The notes under the pieces are model-generated. The model did not search any database and was not told the origin of the DNA. It worked only from the letters and a program-made list of their open reading frames with translations. Shown piece by piece: positions 43,001 to 54,138 of a DNA stretch of 64,000 nucleotides. A program made the translations under genes and the position numbers. The number at the start of each line of letters is the position of its first letter. Position 1 is the stretch's first letter. Origin of the DNA: Bryopsis sp. KO-2023 (lineage: Eukaryota > Chlorophyta > Ulvophyceae > Bryopsidales > Bryopsidaceae); assembly GCA_030272585.1 (NCBI GenBank), contig BSYQ01000008.1, forward strand, positions 5,332,001 through 5,396,000, in the 5' to 3' direction.

Positions 43001-44223
43001 GAAAAATATATGGGAATTGGTGGGGATGCTTCATGACTTGAGTTCGAGTTGTACAGATTTCAGTTCAGATTGGGACATCCAAGTTTCGTGGATGGCATTT
43101 TTTTGGGGGGAGAGGATGGATGGCTGAGTGGGTTGGTGGTGTCTTAAGGGAAGCGGCTGGAGGGATTTGCATAATCCAGATCTTTTTGGTCGGTTTTGAA
43201 GGGTCTATTTTCCAAAAAAATGCTGCTCACACTAGAAGATATTAGTTGGTTGAAGTCAGGCCTTTTTTTGCTTTTCATTTTTTTGGGAGGGCTGCTACAC
43301 TGCCTATTCATGAGTTATTGTTTTCGATGTCGTTTGTGGGTGACTAACAAGGTTGGGAAGGGAGTGAGGTTGGTTTGTTTTTTTTAAATGGAAATTGGTT
43401 ATTTGACAGTACTTTTGGAAATGGAACTGTGGGTCTTGTGGTTGGATAAGAGCAGGTTGGTGTTAGTCCTGGAATGGGTTATGGGAGTTCTTGGATCTTA
43501 GAGATCAAGGGAAACATGATGGACTGAAACTTTTAGATGATCGGGCAGGTGGTAACCACAATTATAATAAAGGGGCAGAATGGGACAATTAATTGGATGC
43601 ATTAAAAGCTGATTTACAGCTAATCAGAAGTTGAGTAGAAGTTGTGATTCGACTATTTAAAGTCGATCATGTTGAGTGTAAAATAGCCCTCGAGCTTTAT
43701 AACTCCTTTTTGTCTCCTTCGTTGTTTTTCTCAAGAGGTTGGACTCCTCCCGAAAAGGAAGTGACAATAGTCCTTCCGGATTTGTTTAAGGAGCAACCCA
43801 AGTTAGGGACAGTCGTTTCTTTGGAAAGATGTAGGGATCGTAGAGTCAGGGGTACCAATTTGAATACAGCTACATGGTTTGATTTCCGTCAAGAGGGCCA
43901 ATATTAACCTTCCACAGATGAGTTTGCTTGCTTTTTGTGGAAATTAAGTTCCGGTTGTGTTGTGGCAATGTTGGCTGAATATCATCAATCTTGTCAATTA
44001 CTGTATACCCCACTATGGTGTTCCAAAGGAGAGATGGCTTACAGAACCAATGCACGGCCTTTTTCTGCCCCAAAATCCATGTAACCAACATAATCATGTT
44101 TGCCTATTCCACGATGAAACTGTCACAACTGTCAACATTTCCAGCCGCCGGTTTACACTGTCACAAATTGCCCCTCCTTCGATCTTGACGTCCCCGTCAA
44201 GTTAACTGTCTTGGCCTCTTGCT
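40020..44223. other. Gene-poor repeat region
   Basis: About 4 kb without a recognised gene. Several open frames (41545-42000, 42747-43127, 43644-43907, all plus) look partly protein-like but have no domain and no supported splice partners. The left portion belongs to the 2.2 kb repeat series. Confidence 0.45.
40811..40857 (+). tRNA. tRNA-Trp-like 3' half (pseudogene or relic)
   Basis: The sequence GCAGACTTCAGATCTGA can form an anticodon arm with loop CTTCAGA, which would place TCA as anticodon; it is followed by GGGTT and a 5-bp T arm (GCGAG TTCAAGT CTCGT) containing a B-box-like element, then GCAGCAT. The block strongly resembles the 3' half of tRNA-Trp (ordinary anticodon CCA). No D arm or matching 5' acceptor strand is present upstream, so it is unlikely to be a working tRNA. 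Confidence 0.4.
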
Positions 44224-44870
44224 TCACTTATATATATATATCTCTGTAGTGGTTCCTTCAGTAGCGACAGCTTCACTGACCGTTTCCGATTCCTCATAGG
44301 CTTCATTGAGTGGCTCTTCTTCCATGTCGGCAGGAGTGATCACATCCTCATCATATAATCGTGTAGTATCTCGTGGTCGATAGACTACCGATCGGTTGCC
44401 AATGACAGACACTCCCCACTCAGCTCCATCCAGTTCCATGATTCGATAGCTGCCGTTTTCGTTCACTTTCGAAATCTTGTACGGACCTGTCCAGTAGGTC
44501 GATCATGAACGAACCACAGTGCAGGCCACCTCCAGAGTCCCATATTCTCCAACTGTAGCGACTGGCATAATTGCATCCTCGCTTGAAGTTTGCCTGTTGC
44601 AATCCTTCCCACGCACTCCATTCTTTCCAGCAGGTTCAACACTCCGCCTGGCTTTGGTGATAGTCCCTTTTTCATTGTCCAAACGATTTGGCGTCGTCGT
44701 CGAAAAACCAGCCTCCTTTTCCATCTTGTCAATCTCCTCGAGGTGCTGCAAATCAATCTTCCTTGCCGGCTTTTGTTTTGGGGAACAGGAGCTCTTCAAG
44801 AGCTCCAGTGGACCACAGCCAGGGGGACCATGTTTCAATACGTTTGAGCGGAAGAAAATGCACACGATGT
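44224..44870 (-). mobile_element. Ty3-type LTR retrotransposon relic (integrase C-terminal region)
   Basis: A minus-strand fossil resembling the C-terminal end of a Ty3/Gypsy integrase, with a GPYKI-like block and NENGSYRIMELDG. It is broken by several changes and only a fragment of the element is recognised; no LTR was identified on either side, so its full extent and age cannot be stated. Confidence 0.45.
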
Positions 44871-45566
44871 CAGGAGCAGGAAAGCGTTGCTTTTCGGGGC
44901 TGTCCTAAACGGGGTTTCATAGCAAATGCTCCAGATCCGCAGTGTGCAGACCTTGGTCTGACGTGGACTGTTGATTGATTCATGAGCGTTTTATGTGAGT
45001 GTTATCTGCTAGTAGTTTTGGCCAGGGATCGTCGTCGAACAATCGAGGAGGTGCAATCGGTTTTGGCTGCTCACGAAGGTGATCGCCCGAGTGGGTCACA
45101 GGTTCGACCCGCGAACGTTCGGATGGATACGAGTGAAATTGCAATCGGTGTCAGGCAACAGTGTAATCATTATCATTATCATTATGTGAGTGTTCGAATG
45201 TGGATCTGGGGGTCGATCAATGTCGACGGGAAAGCCGCCTCCGTTAGAGGGGGGATTTCATTGTCCACCGCCTGGGTTTTTCACTCCTCACTTGTTCCTC
45301 TGTTGACCTTCTTCACAGGAAGACAACATTTCCGTCGTGTGCACCACCAAGGTAGCGACTACAAGCTGTGCTATACAAAATTCGAATCATATGGCCGCCA
45401 AGTTTGTTCCTATCATCGACTTGACTTTTCTGCCTTCTACGAGACTGGTGGGGATTGATGGGTGGACAATGTTTTTCTTGGCCGCCACCCGCGACAAATA
45501 GGGAAACCGATCCCTGATCAGTATAGGGGTGCGGAGAGATCTTAGACCAGGGCGATCACTTTCTTG

Positions 45567-48500
45567 ATGGCTGTCCGGATGAAGTTCGTGGTGCTCGCGT
45601 TGAGCGCGGCGGCGCTAGCTTTGCTGGTTGAGGGCGGACCTGCCGTGTCGCACAACCGAATCGATGCCGGTTACCCATTGCCGGTTGGAGGAGGTATGCC
45701 ACCCAACGTCGACGCCATTTTTCAGTGGTTCGACGGGAAGACATACTGCTTCAAGGGCGATAAATACTGGAGATACAACGACGAGACCGACATGGTCGAA
45801 TCCGGATACCCGAAGTCGATCAAGGCGGGTTGGAGTGGTGTGCCCGATAACCTGGATGCTGTGTTCCGATGGTCCGACGGTAAAACCTACTTTTTCAGGG
45901 GCGGCAAGTACTGGAGATACAACGACGAGGCCAACAAAATCGACTCTGGATACCCGAAGTTTATCAAGGAGGATTGGCCAGGTGTTCCTTCAAACTTGGA
46001 TGCTGTGTTCCGATGGTCCGACGATAGAACCTACTTTTTCAAGCGTAGCAAAGTCTGGAGGTACGACGACGAGGCCAAAAAGGTGGACCCTGAGTACCCA
46101 GCATTGATCAAGAAGGAGTGGATTGGTGTGCCCGATGACCTGGATACCGTTTTCCGATTTTCCAAAGGGAGGACATACTTCTTCAAGGGCGTGGAGCGCT
46201 ACAAATACAACGACAAGACCGGAAAGGTCCACCCCCGATACCCAAGACCAATTGTAGGACGAGGGTATTGGGCAGGTATTCCAGCCTACTTCGACGCCGT
46301 TTTCCGATGGTCCGACGGCAAACCATACTTTTTCAAAGGCGACGAGTACGTCGCAAAAATGTACTCGGTATTATTCTCGGTCGAGAATAATACCGGTGCT
46401 ACGGTATTATAATACCGTTGGTGTTACAGGGTATTAATAGGTATTAACAATAACATCATCTTAATACCGCGAGCTGGGGTGAGAATGACGTCTCGTCGCG
46501 ACAACGCCTTCACTGAAATTGTCAAGTTACTGCCGACAGTGGTGCTGTCCCAACTTCGCCGCCGTCCTCACGTCGTACTCAATGCGGAATGGAAATCGTC
46601 CAGTTCGATCCTGGAGCCGCATCTGGGAAAAAAACTTCAGCACCAGCATTGCGCCTGAAGTGTGCCGAGAAGCGGTCGATTCCTTGTCGAACGAGGTTGT
46701 CGCTTTTTTTCGCCTCGTTTCAGAGTTTCGAGGCGTTTGGGAGGACCGGCGCGACCTTTTTTTCCATCGTTGGCAAAAGTGTGCTGATTAGCGACGGAGC
46801 ATGATGGCAGCACCGCTGGCAGGCGCGGTAGATCAGGCGCGAAAGAGAGCGCGTTGCTATTGTGGCATCAGCATTCTTTTGCTCTTTGGGCTGTACTTCC
46901 CATATCCTTTTCTGCATATCCTTTTTTTTTTGTTTTGTTCCTTCATTTTCTGCAGGAGGCTTCTAAGGATTTTACCATGGTGGAAGATAGGCTGAAGCAA
47001 CACTCTGCCCATACCAAAAATTTGAACTGAGCTGGGGTAGCCTGATTGTGGTGGTGGAAATCAGAACAGTTTCTTTTGTACAGGTAGCAATTGTTGATTT
47101 GCAATTATTTTTTGCCAGGTTCAGTTTTGGGAGGTCTTTCTTGTTATTTATTCCTCCCTTCCACGTGTTTGTACTTGAAATTAGCTCAAACTCTGTCTGC
47201 TGTGCTAGGGAAATAATATGGATTGGTTGATGGAAAATGAAAGTTATTTTGCTGAGAAGTAGGTAAGCGGTTCTGTCATCCACCAGTCAAGAGACAAGGA
47301 GTGTTTTTAGTGGGAAAAGCCGTTGCAAAAAGGGAGTCAATATTTTAGTTTCAAAGCCCCAATCTGTTGAAACTCTGAGAAATGTAATGATAGATTGATT
47401 CATGGTTTCGCAGGGGTGGCGGTGGGATGAACCAGTGAGGATAGGATCGAGGTGCGTTTCAACGAGGTGGGTGGAACAACGTTGGCTTCGAGAGGGTTTT
47501 TTGTTTAATATATTTAGTTTCACTCAGTTTTGTTATATTTTTCTTTCCGGTTTGCTTTCAGTTCGAAGAAGTTTCGGAAACCCTGGATCCTGCAGTGGGA
47601 AGGGGCACTGCAAGCCAACCCAATACCCCATGAATGATGGGGTGCTGGAGATGTGCATGGCAGAAAGCCAACTGGACCTGTGGTTGAAAGCATGCAACAG
47701 CCTTCCCCAGGTTTCCAGAATGGCCTCCTTGAACACTGTTGGTATCTATTTCCAGAACGACTGTCCCCCCCAGTAGTGCCCAATATTATCAAGTGCTTAT
47801 TCATTCACTGAGATGTTTACTTGTTTTTCTGGGCAGGATCCAAGTGAATGGGAGGAGAAAGAGAAGAATCCTTACACGTGCGAAAGGCTTCTGTTGATGT
47901 ACGATCGCTGGACGAAATTGCACAACTGCGACCCACTCTTGTAGAGAGCAAGGCTGAGGCCAGGAAAGATTGCCACTCCGGTCGCTCATTTATGTGTGGG
48001 GAATTTGAGGACAGAGAACCTGGGGGGGTGAATTGCTGAACTGTAGCGGCTTTGAACGATTGTGAGTTCAGATTATGGTGATGGACAAGAGCTCTTCTCA
48101 GGTTTTGATTAGATTGTGGTGGGAGAAAAGGTCTTGTGAGTTCAGATTATGGTGATGGACAAGAGCTCTTCTCAGGTTTTGATTAGATTGTGGTGGGAGA
48201 AAAGGTCTTGTGAGTTCAGATTATGGTTGGACAAGAGCTCCTCTCAGGTTTTGATTAGATTGTGGTGGGAGAAAAGGTCTTGTATTGAGAGAGCAGGATG
48301 GTCAATGCCCAGTTCGATTCTGGGCCTGTCAATGCAATTTGGGAAATGTAATGAAGCAATTGTATTTTTTTAATTTTGACATTATGTCTGTGCATTCTGA
48401 TATGACTAACACCTAATGATATCGATTAATATTATTGCATTTCATTATCAATCCTATGGTGTTAATAACACCGTATGCACGGTGTTAGGAGACCGTGGTA

Positions 48501-49227
48501 TTACTCAGTGTTAGACGGTATTAACAATACCGCTAATACCCAGTCTCCCGCCTGAGTTTCAAAGACGTCAATCCAGGTATTACCGGTGTTATTAACATCG
48601 GTTAATACCGATAGCATTTAATACCGCGTGCGAGGTGTTATTAATACGCGGTGTTAAGTTGGGAGACTAGACATTAACGTGTATTAATAATACCACGGTG
48701 TTACAGGGTATTAACGCAGTTTTAATACCGAGTACATTTTTGCGACGTACTACAGGTACGACGACACCGCCAAGAGAATCGAGCCCGGATACCCGAAGTC
48801 GATCAAGGAGGATTGGGGTGGTGTGGGCAATAATTTAGATGCTGCCTTCCGATGGTCCGACGGGAAGTCATACTTCTTCAGGGGCGACGAGTACTGGAGA
48901 TACAACGATAAGACCAACAAGGTCGACTTTGGGTATCCAAAGGTGATCGAGAAGGATTGGCCAGGTGTTCCTTCAAACTTGGATGCTGTGTTCCGATGGT
49001 CCGACGATAGAACCTATTTTTTCAAGGGTGACAAGTACTGGGGATACGACGACGAGGCCAACAAGGTGGACTCCGGATACCCAAAATCGATCAAGGAGAA
49101 TTGGCGTGGTGTGTCTGATAACCTGAATGCTGTCTACCGACGGTCCGACGGGTTGACATACTTCTTCAAGGGTGATCAGTTCTGGAGATACAACGACCAA
49201 TTAAATGCGTTTACCGACCCTTACTGA
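45567..49227 (+). CDS. Secreted hemopexin-like repeat protein, split by a DNA transposon
   Basis: Starts at ATG 45567 (an alternative ATG at 45579 gives MKFVVLALSAAALALLVEGG, a clear signal peptide). The mature part consists of hemopexin repeats of about 48 residues with the pattern DAVFRWSDGKTYFFKG, then YWRYNDE and SGYPKSI. Five repeats precede and three follow a 2.4 kb insertion at 46350-48746, making eight, enough for two four-bladed propellers. Without the insertion and one copy of its GTAC target duplication the reading frame is continuous (419 codons). Alternatively an intron from 46346 (donor GTACGT) to 48755 (acceptor TACTACAG) joins the two parts in frame (exons 45567-46345 and 48756-49227, 416 residues), losing only three residues of repeat five. 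Hemopexin repeats bind haem or matrix partners in animals and occur in some plant seed proteins; the role here is unknown. No protease domain is attached. The coding DNA is GC-rich. Confidence 0.85.
46485..46658 (+). CDS. Small open frame inside the TIR element
   Basis: A 57-residue frame from ATG 46485 (MTSRRDNAFTEIVKLLPTVV) with overlapping protein-like sequence in another frame to about 46790 (IAPEVCREAVDSLSNEVV). GC-rich compared with the element ends. It may be captured host sequence or a remnant of an element gene; no family is recognised. Confidence 0.25.
   Translation: MTSRRDNAFTEIVKLLPTVVLSQLRRRPHVVLNAEWKSSSSILEPHLGKKLQHQHCA
47837..47944 (+). CDS. Exon-like frame inside the TIR element
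   Basis: After the acceptor TTTTCTGGGCAG an open frame reads DPSEWEEKEKNPYTCERLLL, then MYDRWTKLHNCDPLL, and ends with a stop at 47942-47944. It has the composition of a real final exon and suggests that the element has captured part of a gene. Source gene unknown. Confidence 0.3.
   Translation, partial: DPSEWEEKEKNPYTCERLLLMYDRWTKLHNCDPLL
48062..48283 (+). repeat. 74-base tandem repeat, three copies
   Basis: Unit starting GTGAGTTCAGATTATGGTGA and containing ACAAGAGCTCTTCTCAGG and TTGTGGTGGGAGAAAAGG; starts at 48062, 48136 and 48210. The third copy has a 3-base deletion. Located inside the TIR element. Confidence 0.9.
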
Positions 49228-50366
49228 GGACTGGCGCGCACTAGCCAATTAATTCATCGAGCGATATTTCTTGCTCGCCCAGCACGTCGCCAGCACGACT
49301 GCGGGGGGGGCCAGAAGTATGGATGGGTTGTTTAAACTATTTTTTTGATGTTGATATTATTTTGGTACTGAGTTTTGGGTCAGACATTAAATGAACTCAC
49401 TTTTGGGTGGGTGTCGATTGTTGTGTTGGGAGCATGAGTTGGATTGATGGTATTATGATGAAGAACGGCCCTGTTCAGAAAACTCAGGTTGTTCTGAATG
49501 AGTTGTTCTGGGTGAGAGGGGTTTTTTTTGGAACATTTTTCACATGAATTTTGAATTTCTTTTCTTTTTTTGTCAGGAAAAATTCAGTCAATTATATATA
49601 TATATTCAAAATTCAAAGTGTTGGCTAAAATAATCCAGGGTGCTTTCCGAAGGTGATTAAATGAGGATATAGCTGGCACTGGTAGGTTTTACTATCCTAA
49701 TAAAATCCAATATTTCCAATATTTCTCCAACCAGGCAGCAGATAGCAGACAGCTGGTTGGATTGCCAGAGACCTGGGCAGAAATTGAGAAAAACAATTCA
49801 CAGGCTCAAATTCCAAGGGGAAAAAAGAGGAAAATTTTATATATATGTAGAGAAGAGGTGTTGCAACGACCATCGAGGCAGTCTCCCCCAATAGAACTAA
49901 CTACCTGGAACACCCCATCCTTGTTTCTTACACGACCGTTTTTGCTTTCGAAACAAGAGTTTGGGTGCTGATTTGGTATGGGCCAGCCATGTAGCTCCGC
50001 CATGCAGTCGCCAGATTCGATTCCTGGGAGCTCGTTTATTCCAAATACTGATCCGCTTCTCCCATTCCCCAGAACCTGTTTTGACTGGAGTGTTTCCGTG
50101 AAATGTATTTGGAACGGGAAGCACTTGGAATCAGTTCCACCTTGGTTCCACAGAAATGGCTTTCCTCTTCACAAAACTGATTTGAGCCGCCACAAAGTTC
50201 GTAACTCCCAGTGCGTGCGACATCCAATCAGCACCACTCGAAAGGCCTTTGAAATTATCGTCCACACGAAAAAAAAAAGCAGGCACGGAAACGAAAACGC
50301 TCGTGGAGCATCTCAGAATTAAGCGACCACAGCGACTTCCTGGCGCTGTGGACCCGCACCCGCAAT
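49228..50366. other. Spacer between hemopexin gene and CACTA element
   Basis: About 1.1 kb with no recognised gene. It includes a TA run near 49593 and, at 50184-50244, a segment related to the GAGCCGCCACAAAG block of the duplicated units. A possible T-arm-like palindrome (CCAGATTCGATTCCTGG near 50010) is too small to call an RNA gene. Confidence 0.45.
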
Positions 50367-52804
50367 CACTATAGGATTTGACCCCTAATACGCTGTGAAA
50401 ATTTGCGACAATTCTGGCGAACACAAGCGCTGAAAACGAAAAGGGGAGTTCACGCTTGAAACGCTTGGGAAACGGCTCGATATGACGGGGTTTGACTTCA
50501 CTTGGCAATTTGCGTCGGTCAGTGGCGTTGTGGGCTCTTTTTTCGCGTATCGGTTTCGGACCCCCACGACCACAAGACGTCAAGGAAAATAATTTTTAGA
50601 AAAAAACTGGTAAAACGCACAGGAGACGGCCTGAGGTGACGGGGTTCGACTCCCCTTGGCGTTTTGCTCTGGATAGAGACCTTCTGGGCCCTTCTTGCAC
50701 GGAATCTTATCAACTGTTTTTGGGATGTTTTTAGGAAGAAGCCTCATGTTTGTTTGTTTTCTTTCGTGGCTAGCATGCCTTGTGGAAGTTTTTTTTGTTT
50801 TGGAACGCGTTGCAAGGCCGTGTTGTATCGCCATAGACGAGCTTTAAGCTAGAGGCAACGATCCCCTTGCGTCGCCTGAGGGGGCCGGTGAAAATGTCAC
50901 CCAGGAGGTCGAAAACGGTTCGCGATAACAGTCGCATACTGGAACTCGTAAAGCCCTTACATCCCGTTCTTGTTCCAGGGTTCGTTCACATATGGTTTTG
51001 GTAAAGCGTTGGACCAAGAGAAAGCGAAAGGTATCCCAGTTCCAGGAGTTGGTCAAGTGAAAAAAGTGGTCGGTGAATATTAATTAACATCATTTAGAAT
51101 CCCCAAGATTAGCACAACCAAATCGAACTCCAGGGGTTATGATCGAAGATCTCCGAAGCATCGCGAGCGTGGGAAAGTTGGGCGACGCAGACACGGCACG
51201 CCGTCGCGTCAAGTGAAAATGGACGACTTTCTGGGCGTGATACATTGGTCCGCGGAAGCCACGGACCCGAAGTCAAGCGCTGTCTCTTTCGGTAAGTGTT
51301 TGTTTGGTGCGACGTGGCGTCTGGGTGAATAACGTCCTTTTGAGGTCGTAGATTCAAGCTGGAAGTGCAAAAGAGTTCGAACCTTTGCGCTCAGCGTTGT
51401 CGCTTGACTCGCTGCAAGAGTCGCGGCTTCCAAAGGTTAGATCTCAATTTAGAAGCCAGGCAACAGTCGCGAGTTGAGTGTATTTCCACTACATAATTAA
51501 CATACTTGCAGACTTTTGGCCTTCAAAAGAGTGCTGTGATTCCTTGTGAGTTGCAACAGTTGCAGGGACTGCTATTAATTTTATTTGGTGAGGGCTCAAC
51601 ACCCATGAATGCATTTTCAACTTTTTGCTCTGAAATTCTCAAATCTCTGATGATCATGAACTTGTATTTACTTGTCTATTTTTATTTTTTTTTTGAAAGG
51701 TGGACAAACTGCCTTAGATGATGACAGAAACTATCTGATTGAATTCTTAGTGTCAGGTGGGATGTTGGATGAATGACCTTGCTGAGCTCTCCCTTGGGAG
51801 TGGTCACTCTCGGTCAACTAGTGCAGGCCGGGACAATGCCTCCTGTTGAATCCATTCTATCCGTGGTTGCAGTCTCTTGCCAACCTGGTGAGTGCCTTGG
51901 CCTGTTTCACAAGGTCATGTTTGGATTTAGAGATTTTCGAGAGAACTGCAAGAAGGAAAACACTCTTGCGCATGAAGACCAGTTTTAGGACTCTTGTCAA
52001 CCCCTCGACACTCAAAGAAGGGGATTGTGGAGTGGCGTTGGCTTTGTGTTGCTCGGACAACACTTCAAGGGTGCGATGGACCAGAACTATCGCAAGTTTG
52101 AACGGTGAGAAATGCAAGGAAGGATGGATTAAATGTACAGAGCTTCACCCCCCGGAACTCTTTGATGTGAATGAAATTGCTTAGTTGTGAACCATTCATT
52201 CCCTGAAAATATACTGCTGGTTCTCCAGGGGCTTTGTGATCACAAGCCTTTGACGAAAGAGCTAACTGGCTTATAGAATGTTATATGGCCGGAGGCAGGT
52301 AATTGTGGAAGAAATAGTTCATCTGAGAATCACAGCAGAATGATAGGAAGTGGTGGTGAAATGAGGTTTGGTGCCCAGGTATGTGAGGCACTGAAGTTAC
52401 CTCAGTGAGGTAGGCGTTCAAAGGGGCTTCATATTTTCATGTTCAAGGCACTTAACTTTTTTTTTTGGGTTCAGGTTTGTGACTTTGTTTCCGCCTTGTT
52501 CCAATCCTCGTGACGGTGGTCTTTGTTTAGGAGAGCTTGCTGGTGGTGGGGGTGGCTGTGTTTTGACCTGAAGGATCGGCTCCTCAACAAGAGCTAAAGT
52601 CAGATTGGAGGCCTAATGCAGAATCCACAAAAGGGGCAGAAAAAAAAGAAATTGAAAGAAAGAGGGATAGAGAATATTTGGAGGGAAGGAATTCCACCTC
52701 AGTGCTCTATCAATCAGAATTGAGGCTGATTGGAACATAGCTCAGTTCGATTCTGGGCTGGCCTCCACAATTTAGTATATATACAGAGTAAAACAAACGG
52801 GGCG

Positions 52805-53050
52805 TAATGCTGTGAAAAGAGAAATCACTGTGGGCATCATATCGTCTTTTAAAACGCTGTGAAATTGTCCAATAACACTGTGACAAAAACGTTGTGGAAT
52901 GATCCGATAACACTGTGAAATTGTCCGATAACACTGTGACAAAAACGTTGTGGAATGATCCGATAACACTGTGAACAAAAACGTTGTGAAATGGTCCGAT
53001 AACACTGTGAACAAAAAACGCTGTGAAAGAGTCCAATAACACTGTGACAT
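52805..53050 (+). repeat. Subterminal repeat array of the CACTA element
   Basis: Tandem-like series of TCCGATAACACTGTGA and AAAAACGTTGTGGAATGA units, period about 25-50 bases, in one orientation, presumably transposase-binding sites. Confidence 0.8.
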
Positions 53051-53095
53051 TTCCACGCTTGGCCTCCGATTTGACGTCTTTTTCATTTGCATCGA

Positions 53096-53165
53096 TTCAC
53101 ATCGTGCTCACTGCGCTCTACAACGTTTTGTAAATACGTCGTAGAGAGCAGTGAGCACGATGTGA
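53096..53165 (+). other. Long hairpin near the right end of the CACTA element
   Basis: CATCGTGCTCACTGC followed by GCTCTACAACG pairs with CGTCGTAGAGAGCAGTGAGC and ACGATG about 12 bases later, a stem of about 27 bp with two mismatches. It could fold in RNA or DNA and lies between the subterminal array and the terminal repeat. Confidence 0.75.
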
Positions 53166-53225
53166 AGCGCAATCAATACGCTGTGCGCATTCACAGCGTA
53201 TTAGGGGTCAAATCCTATAGTGAAT

Positions 53226-54138
53226 CCAAGAACGCCCCGAGCCGCCATAGAGCTCATAAAACCGAAAAAGGACTGTCGATTTACCTCGCTGGTCGATGTA
53301 TATTTTCCTCTCAATCAAAGTCCCTTCCAAGGAATCCTTCAAAATCCTTCCCACAGCATTTTCATGCAAAAGTTTCCCCACCAAACAATTTTTCTTTGCT
53401 GGAAGTTCCCCCCCATTGCAATGGGGGGACTGTCAAAAGGAGGGTCCATTGCAATGTTGAGCATCATGCTGCACCCCGGTGTGTAATCTGTTCCGCCGTT
53501 TATGAGGTTGACTGTGCCATGTGTTCCTTAAGAGCACCTGCGGCAACATAACAGTGTGACCCTTGCTCGCGACCGTTGCATGCCATCAATACTTGTACGT
53601 ATGCGCGTATGAATCAACCAGGCTCCGAAACCACACAGAATCAGATAGCACTGAGCAGAACACACTCGGTAAAACACATTGGGTAGGACACACGCCCCAC
53701 CCCACATATATATATGTGGGGGAGAACACAATATCACAATGGTTCTCCCAACAAGCGCAATATGTTATTCAGTTGCCCACGTGCGCACATCATTTTCACC
53801 CAATCATCTTCAGCCAATCCCTATTGAATTTGCCCAACTCCTAACCACCTCCCATTTCTGTCCTCATTCACCAGCCCCAACCTTCTACACCAACGATCAA
53901 CTCATTTAAAAAAAAAATGGATTCATATTCAAGAAACAGACCAAAAAGGGTCATACAAAAAAAACCTTGACATCACCCACAACTGAAAGAATAAAAAAAA
54001 AGTATCAAAATGGTGCAACAATGTCACCACCGACCCACAACTCCCCCCCCTTTAAAAACAATAAAAAAATAACAATAAATATGCGGTGCAAGAAGGAAAA
54101 ATTGCCATCAATGCCAGACCCAATAGATCTTTCTGTAT
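53226..54138. other. Spacer between CACTA element and the beta-helix/multi-span gene
   Basis: About 0.9 kb. A small palindrome CCCCACATATATATATGTGGGG lies near 53700. The interval after 53890 is A-rich. No gene is recognised; it holds the 3' flank of the gene on the minus strand. Confidence 0.45.

Larger units (their letters stand above)
46350..48746 (+). mobile_element. TIR DNA transposon, non-autonomous, 2,397 bp
   Basis: Perfect 24-bp terminal inverted repeats (46350-46373 and 48723-48746; outer end GTCGCAAAAATGTACTCGG) flanked by GTAC on both sides. Because GTAC is palindromic, the target duplication may be GTAC (4 bp), or TA with the repeat starting CGTCGC. About 130 bases inside the left end and 320 inside the right end are packed with GGTATTA / TAATACC and GGTGTTA motifs in both orientations, like transposase-binding subterminal repeats. 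No transposase was recognised. The interior contains exon-like open frames and a 74-base tandem repeat, suggesting captured sequence. The superfamily is unassigned. Confidence 0.85.
50367..53222 (+). mobile_element. CACTA (EnSpm)-type DNA transposon, non-autonomous, 2,856 bp
   Basis: Terminal inverted repeats of 33 bp, perfect (50367-50399 and 53190-53222), starting CACTATAGGATTTGACCCC as in CACTA elements, flanked by the 3-bp duplication AAT (50364-50366 and 53223-53225), the size typical of this superfamily. Near the right end (about 52800-53050) the motif AACACTGTGA recurs about seven times with AACGTTGTGG/AACGCTGTG variants, a subterminal repeat array. A long hairpin (53096-53165) lies just inside the right repeat. 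No transposase was recognised among the interior frames, so it is probably mobilised in trans. Confidence 0.85.

Noticed and set aside
48290-48345. T-arm-like CCCAGTTCGATTCTGGGC as a tRNA gene (a similar motif is near 52745)
   Set aside because: Only a T-stem-like palindrome is present, with no anticodon arm or acceptor stem; possibly a SINE trace but too short to call.
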